Below are positions 36,042 through 45,000 of a DNA stretch of 64,000 bases, one piece after another; position 1 is the first letter of the stretch; every line of letters begins with the position of its first letter. Source of the DNA: UBA1240 sp045599185 (GTDB lineage Bacteria > Spirochaetota > Spirochaetia > Treponematales > Treponemataceae); the NCBI GenBank assembly GCA_045599185.1, contig JAZRVO010000031.1, positions 1 to 64,000 on the forward strand, written 5' to 3'. Position numbers and translations under genes: made by a program. The notes under the pieces are model-generated. The model was given only the letters and a program-made list of their open reading frames with translations. It did no database searches and was not told the DNA's origin.

Positions 36042-36404
36042 CTATTCTTTCAAATGTTTTCTAATTCGTTCCGGCAAAAGGGCTGCGTCAAAAGGCTTTA
36101 TAATGTAATCCAGCACTCCCTGTTCAAAACCGGCAGTTACAACCTGCTGTTCCGTGTGCGACGTTAAAAAAATAACCGGAATTGACTGCCAGCCGCTGAC
36201 AGTTTTCAGTTTCTGCATAACTTCTATTCCGCTCATGTCGGGCATTTCAATGTCCAGAAGAATCAGGTCGGGAATTCGCCTGTTTAAGGCCATAAACAGC
36301 TGCTTGCCCGAAGTAAGCAGGGTAAGCTGGTAGTATTCTTTAAGTGAACGTTCTGCAAGTTTTAGGGTTGTAATGCTGTCATCAACAACAAAAATATTTT
36401 TCAT
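36042..36404 (-). CDS. Stand-alone receiver (CheY-like) response regulator
   Basis: The 120-residue protein is a single receiver domain. It has acidic VVDDS at the start, phospho-acceptor Asp in LLLDIEMPDMSG, a Thr/Ser switch (FLTSHT) and the conserved Lys in IIKPFD. It has no output domain, so it probably acts by protein contact (motor or relay). GGAG lies before the ATG. It is cotranscribed in orientation with the hybrid kinase but separated from it by 343 bp. Confidence 0.9.
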   Translation of the reverse strand: MKNIFVVDDSITTLKLAERSLKEYYQLTLLTSGKQLFMALNRRIPDLILLDIEMPDMSGIEVMQKLKTVSGWQSIPVIFLTSHTEQQVVTAGFEQGVLDYIIKPFDAALLPERIRKHLKE

Positions 36405-36436
36405 TACGTGCTCCTGTAAAATTTTTTAAATACCGC

Positions 36437-36526
36437 TTGTCATGCTGAATTCATTAGCCTTCGGCGGCTGCGCACAGAATCTGATTTGTTCCTCAAAACA
36501 GATTCCGAATCCGGTTCGGGATGACA
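36437..36526. repeat. Interspersed inverted repeat (TTGTCATGCTGAA ... TTCGGGATGACAA)
   Basis: Outer arms TTGTCATGCTGAATTC and GGTTCGGGATGACAA are imperfectly complementary. An inner hairpin GAATCTG/CAGATTC lies between them. The pattern resembles short interspersed palindromes seen in many bacterial genomes. Only one copy was seen in this window. Confidence 0.5.
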
Positions 36527-36793
36527 AAACTTTAAAACTCCATATTCGGCTTTAAAATAGAAAGAAATCTTCTTCATAGTATCACGTTTTTTTATGTAGG
36601 AAAACTGCAATTTTATATGCGCACTGAACAATTTGAAAAAATGCAGAATTTTGCAGAAAATCTCTAAAAAGTCTAAAAAATCTATTTTTAGCAGGTGAAA
36701 AAAGGAAAAACTGCACCTGGCTTGGATAATTTTATGAATTTTTTATGAAAAAAAGCATTTTTAAGGCGTTTACGGGTTGTATTTTTTTTAAAT

Positions 36794-36799
36794 TATACT
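36794..36799 (+). promoter_or_regulatory. Putative -10 box of the first FecR gene (TATACT)
   Basis: The block AATTATACTA matches the -10 region of the second FecR gene, but no good -35 hexamer is at 17 bp. It lies 113 bp upstream of the ATG, and a hairpin ATCGGT/ACCGAT follows. Confidence 0.4.
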
Positions 36800-36911
36800 A
36801 GAATTATAAATCGGTTTTTTTACCGATATTTAATTGTCTAAATAGTTGTATTATATAAAGTTCATAAAATTGCTTAAGCATGTATTTGCATTTTATTTCG
36901 AGGAGTATTTT

Positions 36912-37643
36912 ATGAAGAAGATTTTGGGACTCTGTACTCTTTTGGCTTGCTGTGCTGCCGTTTTTGCAATTGACGGTACGGCAACTATGGTTTCAGGAAA
37001 GGTCGAAATTCAGCGGCCTGATGGCGATTGGGTAGAATTGAAAAAGGGTGATGCCATTCCTGAAGGTTCAACAATTTCTACCGGCTTTAAGTCGCAGGCA
37101 GATGTAAAGCTTGGCGGTTCAACAGTAACCGTACACCAGCTTACACGCGTAACACTGCGCGAACTTGCAGAAGGTGAAAGCAAGGTTACCACTGATTTGT
37201 TCCTTGACGCTGGTGCGCTTGATGCCAACGTAAAGCCGCTTAACAACAAGGCAAACGGTTTCCAGATTCAGACACCTGTTGTTACTTCGTCTGTTCGCGG
37301 TACGGTTTTTTCTGTAGACGGCTTGGGTAACGAATCTACCACCGAAGGTTCGGTTTACAACGAAAATGCAGTTGGCGGTGCATTTACAGCAAACGCCGGC
37401 GAATCTGTTTCTGTTGAAGACGGCGTAATCATCAGCCCGTTTGGTAAAGGCAGCGAAAGCGTAACAGTTTCTGCCGTTGTTACAGACCCGGCTTCAAAAT
37501 CTGCTTCGCCGTTGCGTCTTAGCGGCGGTTCGCTTGGTGAAGGTTTTGGTTCTTCTCCAACTACCGGTTTTGATGACATCAGCCAGGAAGCAATTTTTGA
37601 AACAACAGGCATTGCGCCAAATGTAAAAGTTAGCTTTGAATGA
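36912..37643 (+). CDS. Secreted FecR-domain protein 1
   Basis: GAGGAG precedes the ATG at 36912, giving a 243-residue protein with signal peptide MKKILGLCTLLACCAAVFA. Residues about 20-140 are a FecR domain (SGKVEIQRPDGDWVELKKGDAI, VRGTVFSVDG), here as a secreted protein rather than a sigma-factor sensor. The C-terminal tail is Ser/Gly/Pro-rich and low in structure. It is a close paralogue of the next gene (strong identity through about residue 190), so the pair arose by tandem duplication. FecR domains outside TonB systems usually bind surface or envelope partners, and the actual ligand is unknown. An upstream ATG at 36846 would add residues ahead of the signal and is rejected. Confidence 0.8.
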   Translation: MKKILGLCTLLACCAAVFAIDGTATMVSGKVEIQRPDGDWVELKKGDAIPEGSTISTGFKSQADVKLGGSTVTVHQLTRVTLRELAEGESKVTTDLFLDAGALDANVKPLNNKANGFQIQTPVVTSSVRGTVFSVDGLGNESTTEGSVYNENAVGGAFTANAGESVSVEDGVIISPFGKGSESVTVSAVVTDPASKSASPLRLSGGSLGEGFGSSPTTGFDDISQEAIFETTGIAPNVKVSFE

Positions 37644-37651
37644 TTTACTCG

Positions 37652-37688
37652 AAAATCTCTAAATTAATTGCAGATTTTAGAGATTTTT
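37652..37688 (+). terminator. Terminator after the first FecR gene
   Basis: AAAATCTCTAAA pairs with TTTAGAGATTTT, ending in a T run, between the two paralogues. Confidence 0.65.
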
Positions 37689-37700
37689 GTAAAGAATTTG

Positions 37701-37729
37701 TTGATAACTTCAATTTTTAGAATTATACT
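37701..37729 (+). promoter_or_regulatory. Sigma-70-type promoter of the second FecR gene
   Basis: TTGATA (37701-37706) and TATACT (37724-37729) are 17 bp apart. The transcript would start near 37736 and have a leader of about 180 bases. Confidence 0.65.
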
Positions 37730-37750
37730 AAAGTCGAATTACGGTTAAAC

Positions 37751-37887
37751 GCCAGTAATTTACATGCAACTGGCTGGCCGGAAAAAAGCATAAAATAGTT
37801 TGATTATTTGTTAAGGGCATCTCTAAAATTCTGTTTTGGAGATGCCCGTATATTTTTCAAATATGGTCCAAAAACTTCGGTTTTTGG
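37751..37887 (+). promoter_or_regulatory. Structured 5' leader of the second FecR gene (three hairpins)
   Basis: Hairpin 1 is GCCAGT/ACTGGC (37751-37774). Hairpin 2 is GGGCATCTC/GAGATGCCC (37815-37847). Hairpin 3 is CCAAAAAC-TTCG-GTTTTTGG (37868-37887), a perfect stem with a UUCG tetraloop ending 16 bp before the AAGGAGA ribosome binding site. No long T-run follows hairpins 1 and 2. The structure does not match a riboswitch class that I recognise. Confidence 0.45.
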
Positions 37888-37917
37888 GAATTTGCTCTTT
37901 GGTAAGGAGAGTGTTTT

Positions 37918-38712
37918 ATGAAAAAGATTTTAGGATTCTGCATTCTTTTTGTTTGCTGTGCAGCCGTTTTTGCAATTGACGGTACGGTAATTTCCGTTTC
38001 GGGCAAGGTTGAAATTCAGCGGCCGAACGGCGATTGGGTAGAACTGAAAGAAGGTGATGCAATACCCGAAGGTTCAATAATTTCTACCGGCTTTAAGTCG
38101 CAGGCGGACGTGAAGCTTGGAGGTTCTAAATTAACCGTGCACCAGCTTACGCGCGTAACCCTGCGCGAACTTACGGAAGGCGAAAATAAGGTTACCACCG
38201 ATTTGTTTTTAGACGCCGGTGCGCTTGATGCCAACGTAAAGCCGCTTAACAATAAGGCAAACGGTTTTCAGGTTCAAACGCCGGTAGTTACTTCGTCTGT
38301 TCGCGGCACGGTTTTTTCTGTGGACGGCTTGGGCAACGAAACCACCACCGAAGGTTCTGTTTACAACGTAAATGCAATGGGCGGTTCTTTTACTGTAAAC
38401 GCCGGTGAATCCATTTCTGTAGAAGACGGTGTGATGGTTAGCCCGTTTACGAAAAGCAGTCAAAGCGTAAGCGTAAATTCTTTGGTTACAGACCCGGCTT
38501 CAAGGTCAAATTCGCCTTTGGTATTTAGCAGCGGTTCTTTGGGCGAAAGCTATGCCGCAAGCCCGGCTGTTGGTTTTGTTGATGTAAGCCATCAGGCAAT
38601 TATTGAAACCACGGAAATTAACCCGATAATTGAACCGGCTGTAAACACGGTTACAAATGTAAACCAGAACAACGTCATAAATACTGGTGGAAATCAAGCA
38701 GTCTTTAATTGA
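37918..38712 (+). CDS. Secreted FecR-domain protein 2
   Basis: The 264-residue protein starts with a signal peptide (MKKILGFCILFVCCAAVFA). It carries the same FecR domain as its neighbour (SGKVEIQRPNGDWVELKEGDAI, VRGTVFSVDG), with few differences in the first 190 residues. The C-terminus differs and extends into an Asn/Val/Thr-rich tail (TVTNVNQNNVINTGGNQAVFN). AAGGAGA precedes the ATG. It has its own promoter and a structured leader, unlike copy 1, so the two copies are probably expressed under different conditions. Ligand and function are unknown. Confidence 0.8.
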   Translation: MKKILGFCILFVCCAAVFAIDGTVISVSGKVEIQRPNGDWVELKEGDAIPEGSIISTGFKSQADVKLGGSKLTVHQLTRVTLRELTEGENKVTTDLFLDAGALDANVKPLNNKANGFQVQTPVVTSSVRGTVFSVDGLGNETTTEGSVYNVNAMGGSFTVNAGESISVEDGVMVSPFTKSSQSVSVNSLVTDPASRSNSPLVFSSGSLGESYAASPAVGFVDVSHQAIIETTEINPIIEPAVNTVTNVNQNNVINTGGNQAVFN

Positions 38713-38774
38713 GACCGATGGCGGTGGCGGAACACCCTGAACATTGTTGTGTTTTTATATTTTCAATTTTTGCA

Positions 38775-38803
38775 AAAGGTCGCAGATTGCGGCCTTTTTT
38801 TTT
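38775..38803 (+). terminator. Terminator after the second FecR gene
   Basis: AAAGGTCGCA and TGCGGCCTTT form the stem, with a T8 tail. Confidence 0.75.
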
Positions 38804-38867
38804 GTTAATTTACGCGTAAAAAAGCCTATTGCTTGCCTATTCTTTAAGCTGTTGGTATCATAAAAGA

Positions 38868-41800
38868 ATGAGTGAATTTGACAAGCGGATGAGTACATAC
38901 AAAAAAATTGCAGGTTTTATGCCTGAAAAAATCTCGTCAGATGAAGTTGCCAAAAATAATGCGGCAGTTGAAGCCAGTACAAAAGACCAGACCAATGCTG
39001 CAATTGCTGCTTTAAGTAAAAAAAATGCGCCGGTTGAAGAAAAACCGCAGGATCAGAGTTTTAAGCCGTTTTCGTTTGAAAATGCACCAGTATATAAATC
39101 CTTAAATCAGGAAGAAGATTCGGAACAGAATAACCAGAACAGCCGGAAAGAACAGCAAGGGCGGAGGGAACATTCTGAAAACTTTGCCCAAAACGGCCAG
39201 AACCAGACAAATGAACAGGTTCATCCCAAAGCTGCTTCACCCCTAATTCCTTCAATACCCAAGCCGCCGGTAAATAATTTGCAGAATGGCGCGGAAAACG
39301 CAGGCAATTTTAGCGGCTTTGGTGCGGCAAACACCACCGGCACCGGTAACCCAAACAACAATTTTGCCCCAAACTTTGGGCAGGAACAGAATGCGCCCAA
39401 TTTTGCTAATTTTGCCAGTGCCGGAAACGCGGCAAATGCGGCCAACAATGCGGATGCCTTCAGAGCCACTACCTCTGCCTCTAATTCTATCGAACAGAAC
39501 TTTTCAAATTACCAGAACCCGGCCTCCACGGCTGCGCTCAATGCAGGAAATGCAGAAAACTTTGCAAATGGTCAGGCTGAAGCCTATCAGCCGGTGCCTT
39601 ACCAGCCGGAAAACAGCCCGAATGCGCAGAATAATCAGAACAATCAGAATTATCGTCAGCCGGTGCCGTATGTAGACCCAAATTCCGGGAACAGCCAGTT
39701 TGAACAGCCGTGGCAAAACGCAGCAGATTTTAGCAGTTTTCAAAACGGCAGGAATTTTCAGCAGGAACAGAGCGCCCAGCCGGCTGCAGCTGCGCCTTTT
39801 ATGCCTTCAATACCCAAGCCGCCGGTAAATAATTTGCAGAGTGGTGCGGAAAACGCAGGCAATTTTAGAGGCTTTGGTGTGGCAAACACCACCGGCACCG
39901 GTAACCCAAACAATAATTTTGCCCCAAACTTTGGGCAGGAACAGAATGCGCCCAATTTTGGTAATTTTGCCAGTGCCGGAAACGCGGCAAATGCGGCCAA
40001 CAATGCGGATGCCTTCAGAGCCACTACTTCTGCCTCTGATTCTATCGAACAGAACTTTTCAAATTACCAGAACCCGGCCTCCCCGGCTGCTCCCAATGCA
40101 GGAAATGCAGAAAGCTTTGCAAATGGTCAGGCTGAAGCCTATCAGCCGGTGCCTTACCAGCCGGAAAACAGCCCGAATGCGCAGAGTGATTTGAATTATC
40201 AGACGCAGGCACAGGCTTTGCAGAATCAGGGTGCGCAGGCTTTTGCCAATTTGCGTTCAGCATTGAATGAAAATTACAAAAACACGCTGCAAAGTGTTGT
40301 TCAAAACCAGCAGCCGCCGGTAACGGAACAGCCAGCCCAGCCTGCACCGGCAGAAATTAAAACCAGTGCAAACCCTGTTCCGTACAAGGCTGCATCTTAT
40401 ATGTCAAGCAGCCAGCCAAACGACTTGCCACGATACCAAATTGACGAGGACGAACCGGCACACAATGCTAATGCACGACCACAGCTGCGGCAGAACAGCG
40501 CAAATGCACAGCCAGCCCAAAACAGCTGGCAACAGCCCAGACAAAATACCGTGCCTAAAAAAGGTTTCTGGCAAAAATTGCAGGACGCATTTGCTCCGCA
40601 AGAAACTGAACCGCGCGCACCAAATTTGAATGAACCGATTAATTTGCGCGCGCCTGTAAATGCCAGCAAATTTAACCAGAATTATGCAGCACAAACTTTG
40701 CGCAACATGCAAAATTCTTCCCAGACGGAACAGACTGCTGCCCAAAACCAGCGGGAATGGGCGGATTTAAGCCGCCAGTTTGCGCAAAACCAGCAGGCGC
40801 AGCAAAGCCAGCAGAATTTTTCTAAAATTACCAATGCGCGCTCGGCAGTCGGAGAATCTGCCAGGGAAATTATACCGCCGAAAGATGCGGAAGGCACCCA
40901 GTTTGACTTTGCGGCCTTTGCGGCGAAACAAAGCGGTTCTGCGTTTGAAGCCAAAAAGTTTTCGGCCCAGCCTTTGGAAACATTTTACGTGAAAAAGCAG
41001 GCGCAGGAAAATACTGAAAAAACGAAAAATACCGTAAATATTTCCGGCGTTAAAACACCAAGCGGCGGTTTTGTAAAAAGTGACAACATATTTTACAAAA
41101 TTCCCGCCGGAACAAAAGACAGCAATGCCCGGCGAGTAGCCAAATTCCTTCTGTTAATTGGCACTGACGAAGCGGCAAAAATTATTGCCCAGCTGCCCCA
41201 GGATCAGGTTGAAAAAATCGTGCCCGAAATTGCTTCAATACGCCGGGTTGACCCTGAAGAAAAAGCCCAGATTCTTGCTGAATTTCAGGGGCTGATGACG
41301 AAAGCCAGAGAAAGCGGCGGCGTAACTACGGCGCGGACGATTTTGGAAAAAGCTTTTGGCGACCAGCAGGCACAGGACATTATGCAGCGTGCCGTGCCTT
41401 ACGACGGCGGCAAGCCTTTCGATTATTTGCAGAAATTTGACGGCGAACAGCTTACGCTGGTTTTAAAAGATGAATCCGTACCGGTAAAGGCACTGGTTTT
41501 AAGCCAGGTAAAACCGGCTGTCGCGGCGGCGGTTATAAACCAGATGAACGAAAAAGAGCGCAAGGAAACTGTTCTGCGCCTTTCGCGACTGACAAAATTT
41601 TCGCCTGACATTTTAAGCCGCATTGACCGCACCCTGCGCGAAAAAGCTGAAAACGTAAAAACGCCGGTTTCCAATTCAATTGACGGCCGCGGTGCGCTTG
41701 CTTCAATTTTGCGGAAAATGGATGTTAATTCTGAAAAGAACATTCTTTCAAACCTCAGTCTGGTTGACGGCGAACTTGAAAGCGATTTACGCAAGCGCCT

Positions 41801-42098
41801 GTTTACCATTGACGATGTTATTGCCGCTGATGACAAATTCCTTCAGAAAAAGCTGCAAGCCATGACTGATGATACGATTGCGATGATTATTCACGGCAAG
41901 CAGCCCGAATTCCGTAAGAAAATTCTTAACAATATTTCTAAAACCCGTGGAATCAGTGTTCTGGAAGAAGAAGATGCGAGAGCACCTTATTCCAAAAAAG
42001 AACTTGACCGCCTTACCAATGAATTTATGAACATGTTGCGTGCTGCCTGGGAAAAGGGCGAACTGATGATTAGCAGCAATGATGAGGAATGGGTTTAA
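38868..42098 (+). CDS. FliG-type flagellar motor switch paralogue with a giant Asn/Gln/Ala-rich N-terminal extension
   Basis: The C-terminal 320 residues (about 755-1076) match FliG N, M and C domains. RRVAKFLLLIGTDEAAK fits FliG_N, FDYLQKFDGEQL...ALVLSQV fits FliG_M and ALASILRKMDVNSEK...LDRLTNEFMNMLRAAWEKGELMI fits FliG_C. The EHPQ loop of FliG_M reads ESVPVK here. Before it lies a low-complexity region of about 750 residues rich in N, Q, A, P and G, with a 382-bp DNA duplication inside. Typical FliG is about 340 residues, so this is an unusual fusion. Spirochaetes have more than one FliG, and this is likely a second, specialised one. Start 38868 is chosen over 38829; its ribosome binding site is weak. 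Confidence 0.8.
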   Translation: MSEFDKRMSTYKKIAGFMPEKISSDEVAKNNAAVEASTKDQTNAAIAALSKKNAPVEEKPQDQSFKPFSFENAPVYKSLNQEEDSEQNNQNSRKEQQGRREHSENFAQNGQNQTNEQVHPKAASPLIPSIPKPPVNNLQNGAENAGNFSGFGAANTTGTGNPNNNFAPNFGQEQNAPNFANFASAGNAANAANNADAFRATTSASNSIEQNFSNYQNPASTAALNAGNAENFANGQAEAYQPVPYQPENSPNAQNNQNNQNYRQPVPYVDPNSGNSQFEQPWQNAADFSSFQNGRNFQQEQSAQPAAAAPFMPSIPKPPVNNLQSGAENAGNFRGFGVANTTGTGNPNNNFAPNFGQEQNAPNFGNFASAGNAANAANNADAFRATTSASDSIEQNFSNYQNPASPAAPNAGNAESFANGQAEAYQPVPYQPENSPNAQSDLNYQTQAQALQNQGAQAFANLRSALNENYKNTLQSVVQNQQPPVTEQPAQPAPAEIKTSANPVPYKAASYMSSSQPNDLPRYQIDEDEPAHNANARPQLRQNSANAQPAQNSWQQPRQNTVPKKGFWQKLQDAFAPQETEPRAPNLNEPINLRAPVNASKFNQNYAAQTLRNMQNSSQTEQTAAQNQREWADLSRQFAQNQQAQQSQQNFSKITNARSAVGESAREIIPPKDAEGTQFDFAAFAAKQSGSAFEAKKFSAQPLETFYVKKQAQENTEKTKNTVNISGVKTPSGGFVKSDNIFYKIPAGTKDSNARRVAKFLLLIGTDEAAKIIAQLPQDQVEKIVPEIASIRRVDPEEKAQILAEFQGLMTKARESGGVTTARTILEKAFGDQQAQDIMQRAVPYDGGKPFDYLQKFDGEQLTLVLKDESVPVKALVLSQVKPAVAAAVINQMNEKERKETVLRLSRLTKFSPDILSRIDRTLREKAENVKTPVSNSIDGRGALASILRKMDVNSEKNILSNLSLVDGELESDLRKRLFTIDDVIAADDKFLQKKLQAMTDDTIAMIIHGKQPEFRKKILNNISKTRGISVLEEEDARAPYSKKELDRLTNEFMNMLRAAWEKGELMISSNDEEWV
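39249..39630 (+). repeat. Intragenic duplication in the FliG extension, copy 1
   Basis: The 382-bp stretch is repeated almost exactly 555 bp downstream (39804-40185) in the same frame. It encodes SIPKPPVNN, then NFAPNFGQEQ, AANAANNADAF and AYQPVPYQPENS. Confidence 0.85.
39804..40185 (+). repeat. Intragenic duplication in the FliG extension, copy 2
   Basis: Copy 2 differs from copy 1 at only a few bases. Frame and length are conserved, so the duplication is recent or is kept similar by recombination. Confidence 0.85.
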
Positions 42099-45000
42099 TG
42101 AACTTAAAAATTGATGACGAACTTTATGGATTTAAAGTTTTGGATATTGCTCCGGTAGAAGACTTGAACGGCACCGGTTTCTGGCTTGTTCACTTGCAAA
42201 CCGGCATGCAGGTTTTTTACGTTGATTGCGACGACAGCGAAAACCTGTTTAATTTTACTTTTTCTACGCCGTCGGCAGATTCTACCGGCGTTGCCCACGC
42301 AATTGAACATTCTGTTTTGTGCGGTTCAAGGCATTTTCCCTTAAAGTCGCCTTTTTTGCAGCTGAACAAGCAGAGCATTACCACGTTTTTGAATGCCTTA
42401 ACCAGTTCCGACACTACCATGTATCCGGCAAGCAGCACCGTTGAAGCCGAATATTTTAACGTTATGAAAGTTTACGGTGATGCGGTGTTTTTTCCGCGCC
42501 TTGAAAAATGGACTTTTGAGCAGGAAGTGCGGCGCATGGAAGCCGACGATAATGGCGATTTTTCGGTGCAGGGCGTTGTTTACAACGAAATGAAGGGTGC
42601 TTACAACGATTTTAACCGCACTTACTTTAAGCAGCTTTACAAAACTTTTTTATCGCCAACTTTTTATGCAGGCGATTCCGGCGGCGACCCGAAATCAATT
42701 TTAAAATTAAGCTACGAAGACTTTTTGAAGTTTCACAAAACTTATTACAGGCCTTCAAACTGCAAGATTTTTCTGTACGGTAACATTGCCCTTGAAAAGC
42801 AGCTGGCGTTTATTGACGAGAATTTCGTAAGGAATTTTGATTCGTTTCAGCTTGAACCGGCAGAAATTGCCGGCAATTTTGAAAACGGCGAAAATAACGC
42901 GGTTATCTGGGACTATTTGAGCGAACTGAAAAATTCTTCGCTTTTGGGCGGAGATAACAGGCCGTATAAAAATGCAAAAATAATGTCGCAGGAAACGGCG
43001 CAGCCGGCGCAGGAATTGCAGAAAACGCAATCAGTGCAGTCGGCGCGTGAAGAGCCTGCCGAAGAGGAAAATACGGACACGCGGCAGAAAGCGCGCAATG
43101 TTGGCCGTTTTTTAAAGCCTGCAAGCTGTGAAATTTCAAATTTATGCAAACCGCCAAAATATGTTACATTGAACGGCCCGGATGCAACATGCAGCAAGCC
43201 TTCCGTTATCTGCAACTGGCTTATCGGCACGCGCAGTCAGGGGCTTGCCGCTTTTTACGAATCTTCCTTTTTAGTGGAACTGCTGATGGGTTTTGACGCT
43301 TCGCCTTTGCGCAAGGTTTTAACCCACTGCAAGCTGGGCAGCGGCATGGATACGGACAAAAGCACCGGCATAAATTATTTGCCGTACATGTTTTTTTGTG
43401 TTGGTGTTGGCGAAGTTGAAGAAAAAGACCAGCCGAAAGTTGAAAAACTGATTTGGGATACTTTGCGGCAGGTTGCGGAAGACGGTTTTGACGATGATCT
43501 GGTAGAAATGAGCCTTCTGGACAGCGATTTTTCGGTGCGGGAAGTTAGCGTGGGCAGTTCCAATCCGCTTTCTCTGTCGCGCATTTGCCTTTGGGGCTGG
43601 AACAACGGTTTTACGCCTTTCGATTTTCTGCATGCCACCGCTGCTTTTGAAGAAATTAAACGGCGCATAAGAAGCGATAAAAATTACCTTAAAAATCTGG
43701 TAAAAAAATGCCTCATCGACAATCCTTATTATTCGTGCATAACTTACGTTCCAAGCCCGAATTTTAAGGCTGAAATTGAAAAAGCTGAAAAATCCTACAT
43801 CGATTCATTTTTGCAGGGCAAAAACCACAAGCAAAAAGAAGAATTTTTGGCGCAGGTTAGGGCAGAGCAGAAAAAACTTCACGATTTTCAGCAGCAGAAG
43901 GAAAGCGATGAACTTCTGGCGCTTATTCCCCACGTTAAGCCCGGTGATTTAACGCCGGATGAAGAAGATTTTACCGCCGAACGCAAAAAAATTGGCAATA
44001 TTGAAGTTTTCAATTTTAAAACTTTTACCAACGGGCTGGTTTATTTTGATTTGATGCTGCCTTTTGACGTGCTGGACTTGGAAGATTTGCAGTTCATGCA
44101 GGCGCTGCAAAATGCCCTGCTTTTTGCCGGGTACAACGGCGTTAACTGGGAAATTTCGTGCAAAAAGAGGTTCCTTTCCTGTGCCGATTTTGACGTTTCT
44201 TTTTCGTGTACAAAGCAGAATGATTTTATAAGCGAAAAAGCTGTTGAAGAACGGCAGAAAACAGAACCGTGGTTTGCCCGCGACATGATTTGCTGGCATG
44301 TTGAAACCACAAATGAAAAAATTGCCGAAGCACTGGACTGTTTGTTTTTAAACGTCCTTCATCCAAATTATGACGAATTTAGCCGCATTGAAGACACTTT
44401 TTTCAATAAAAAGTCTCAAATACTTGACGATTTCATTACTTCCGGTCATAAATCGGCAATTACAAGGGCTGCGGCACGTTTAAGCAAAACCAGTGCCCGG
44501 CGGGATTTGATTTACGGGTTCAGCCAGTATTTTAATGTTTACGCCGAAGAAAAGGAGATCACCGTTTACTGCAAAAAGCTTGAAGAAATTTACGGAAAAA
44601 TCCTTAAATCCGGTGCATGCGTATTTTTTACCAGTGACGAAACCGAAATTGATTCAATTTACGGGCAGATAAATAAATATGCCGGTAATTTTGGTCCTAT
44701 GGCGCTGCCCAAAAAAATGCCTGAAGAACTTTATTATGAATTTGCCCGGAATGCCTTGCCGCCGAAAAACATTACGGAAGGCAGGGAAGAATTTGAAAAT
44801 ATGGAATATTTTACTGCCAACATGCAGGGCGGTTTTTCTGCAAGTTCGCTTAACTTAAGTTTTTTAACCGAAGAAAAGTGCGTAGCGCTGATTTGCCTGT
44901 TGCAGTGGTTTTCCGGCGACTTTTTATGGGAAAGAATCAGGACGGTTGGCGGTGCTTACGGCTGTCACAGCAGCGCAAACCTCAAAAACCGGCTTATAAA

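Larger units (their letters stand above)
36405..36911. other. Divergent intergenic region, 507 bp
   Basis: It contains an interspersed inverted repeat (36437-36526) and a solo arm similar to the element D arms (TTTAAAACTCCATATTCGG, near 36530-36551). A -10 box (36794-36799) and a short ATCGGT/ACCGAT hairpin (36811-36828) precede the first FecR gene. No convincing gene is present. Confidence 0.6.

Noticed and set aside
37751..37887. Riboswitch class assignment for the FecR leader
   Set aside because: The leader has hairpins but none of the conserved cores of classes I know (for example c-di-GMP, lysine or cobalamin), so no ligand is proposed.
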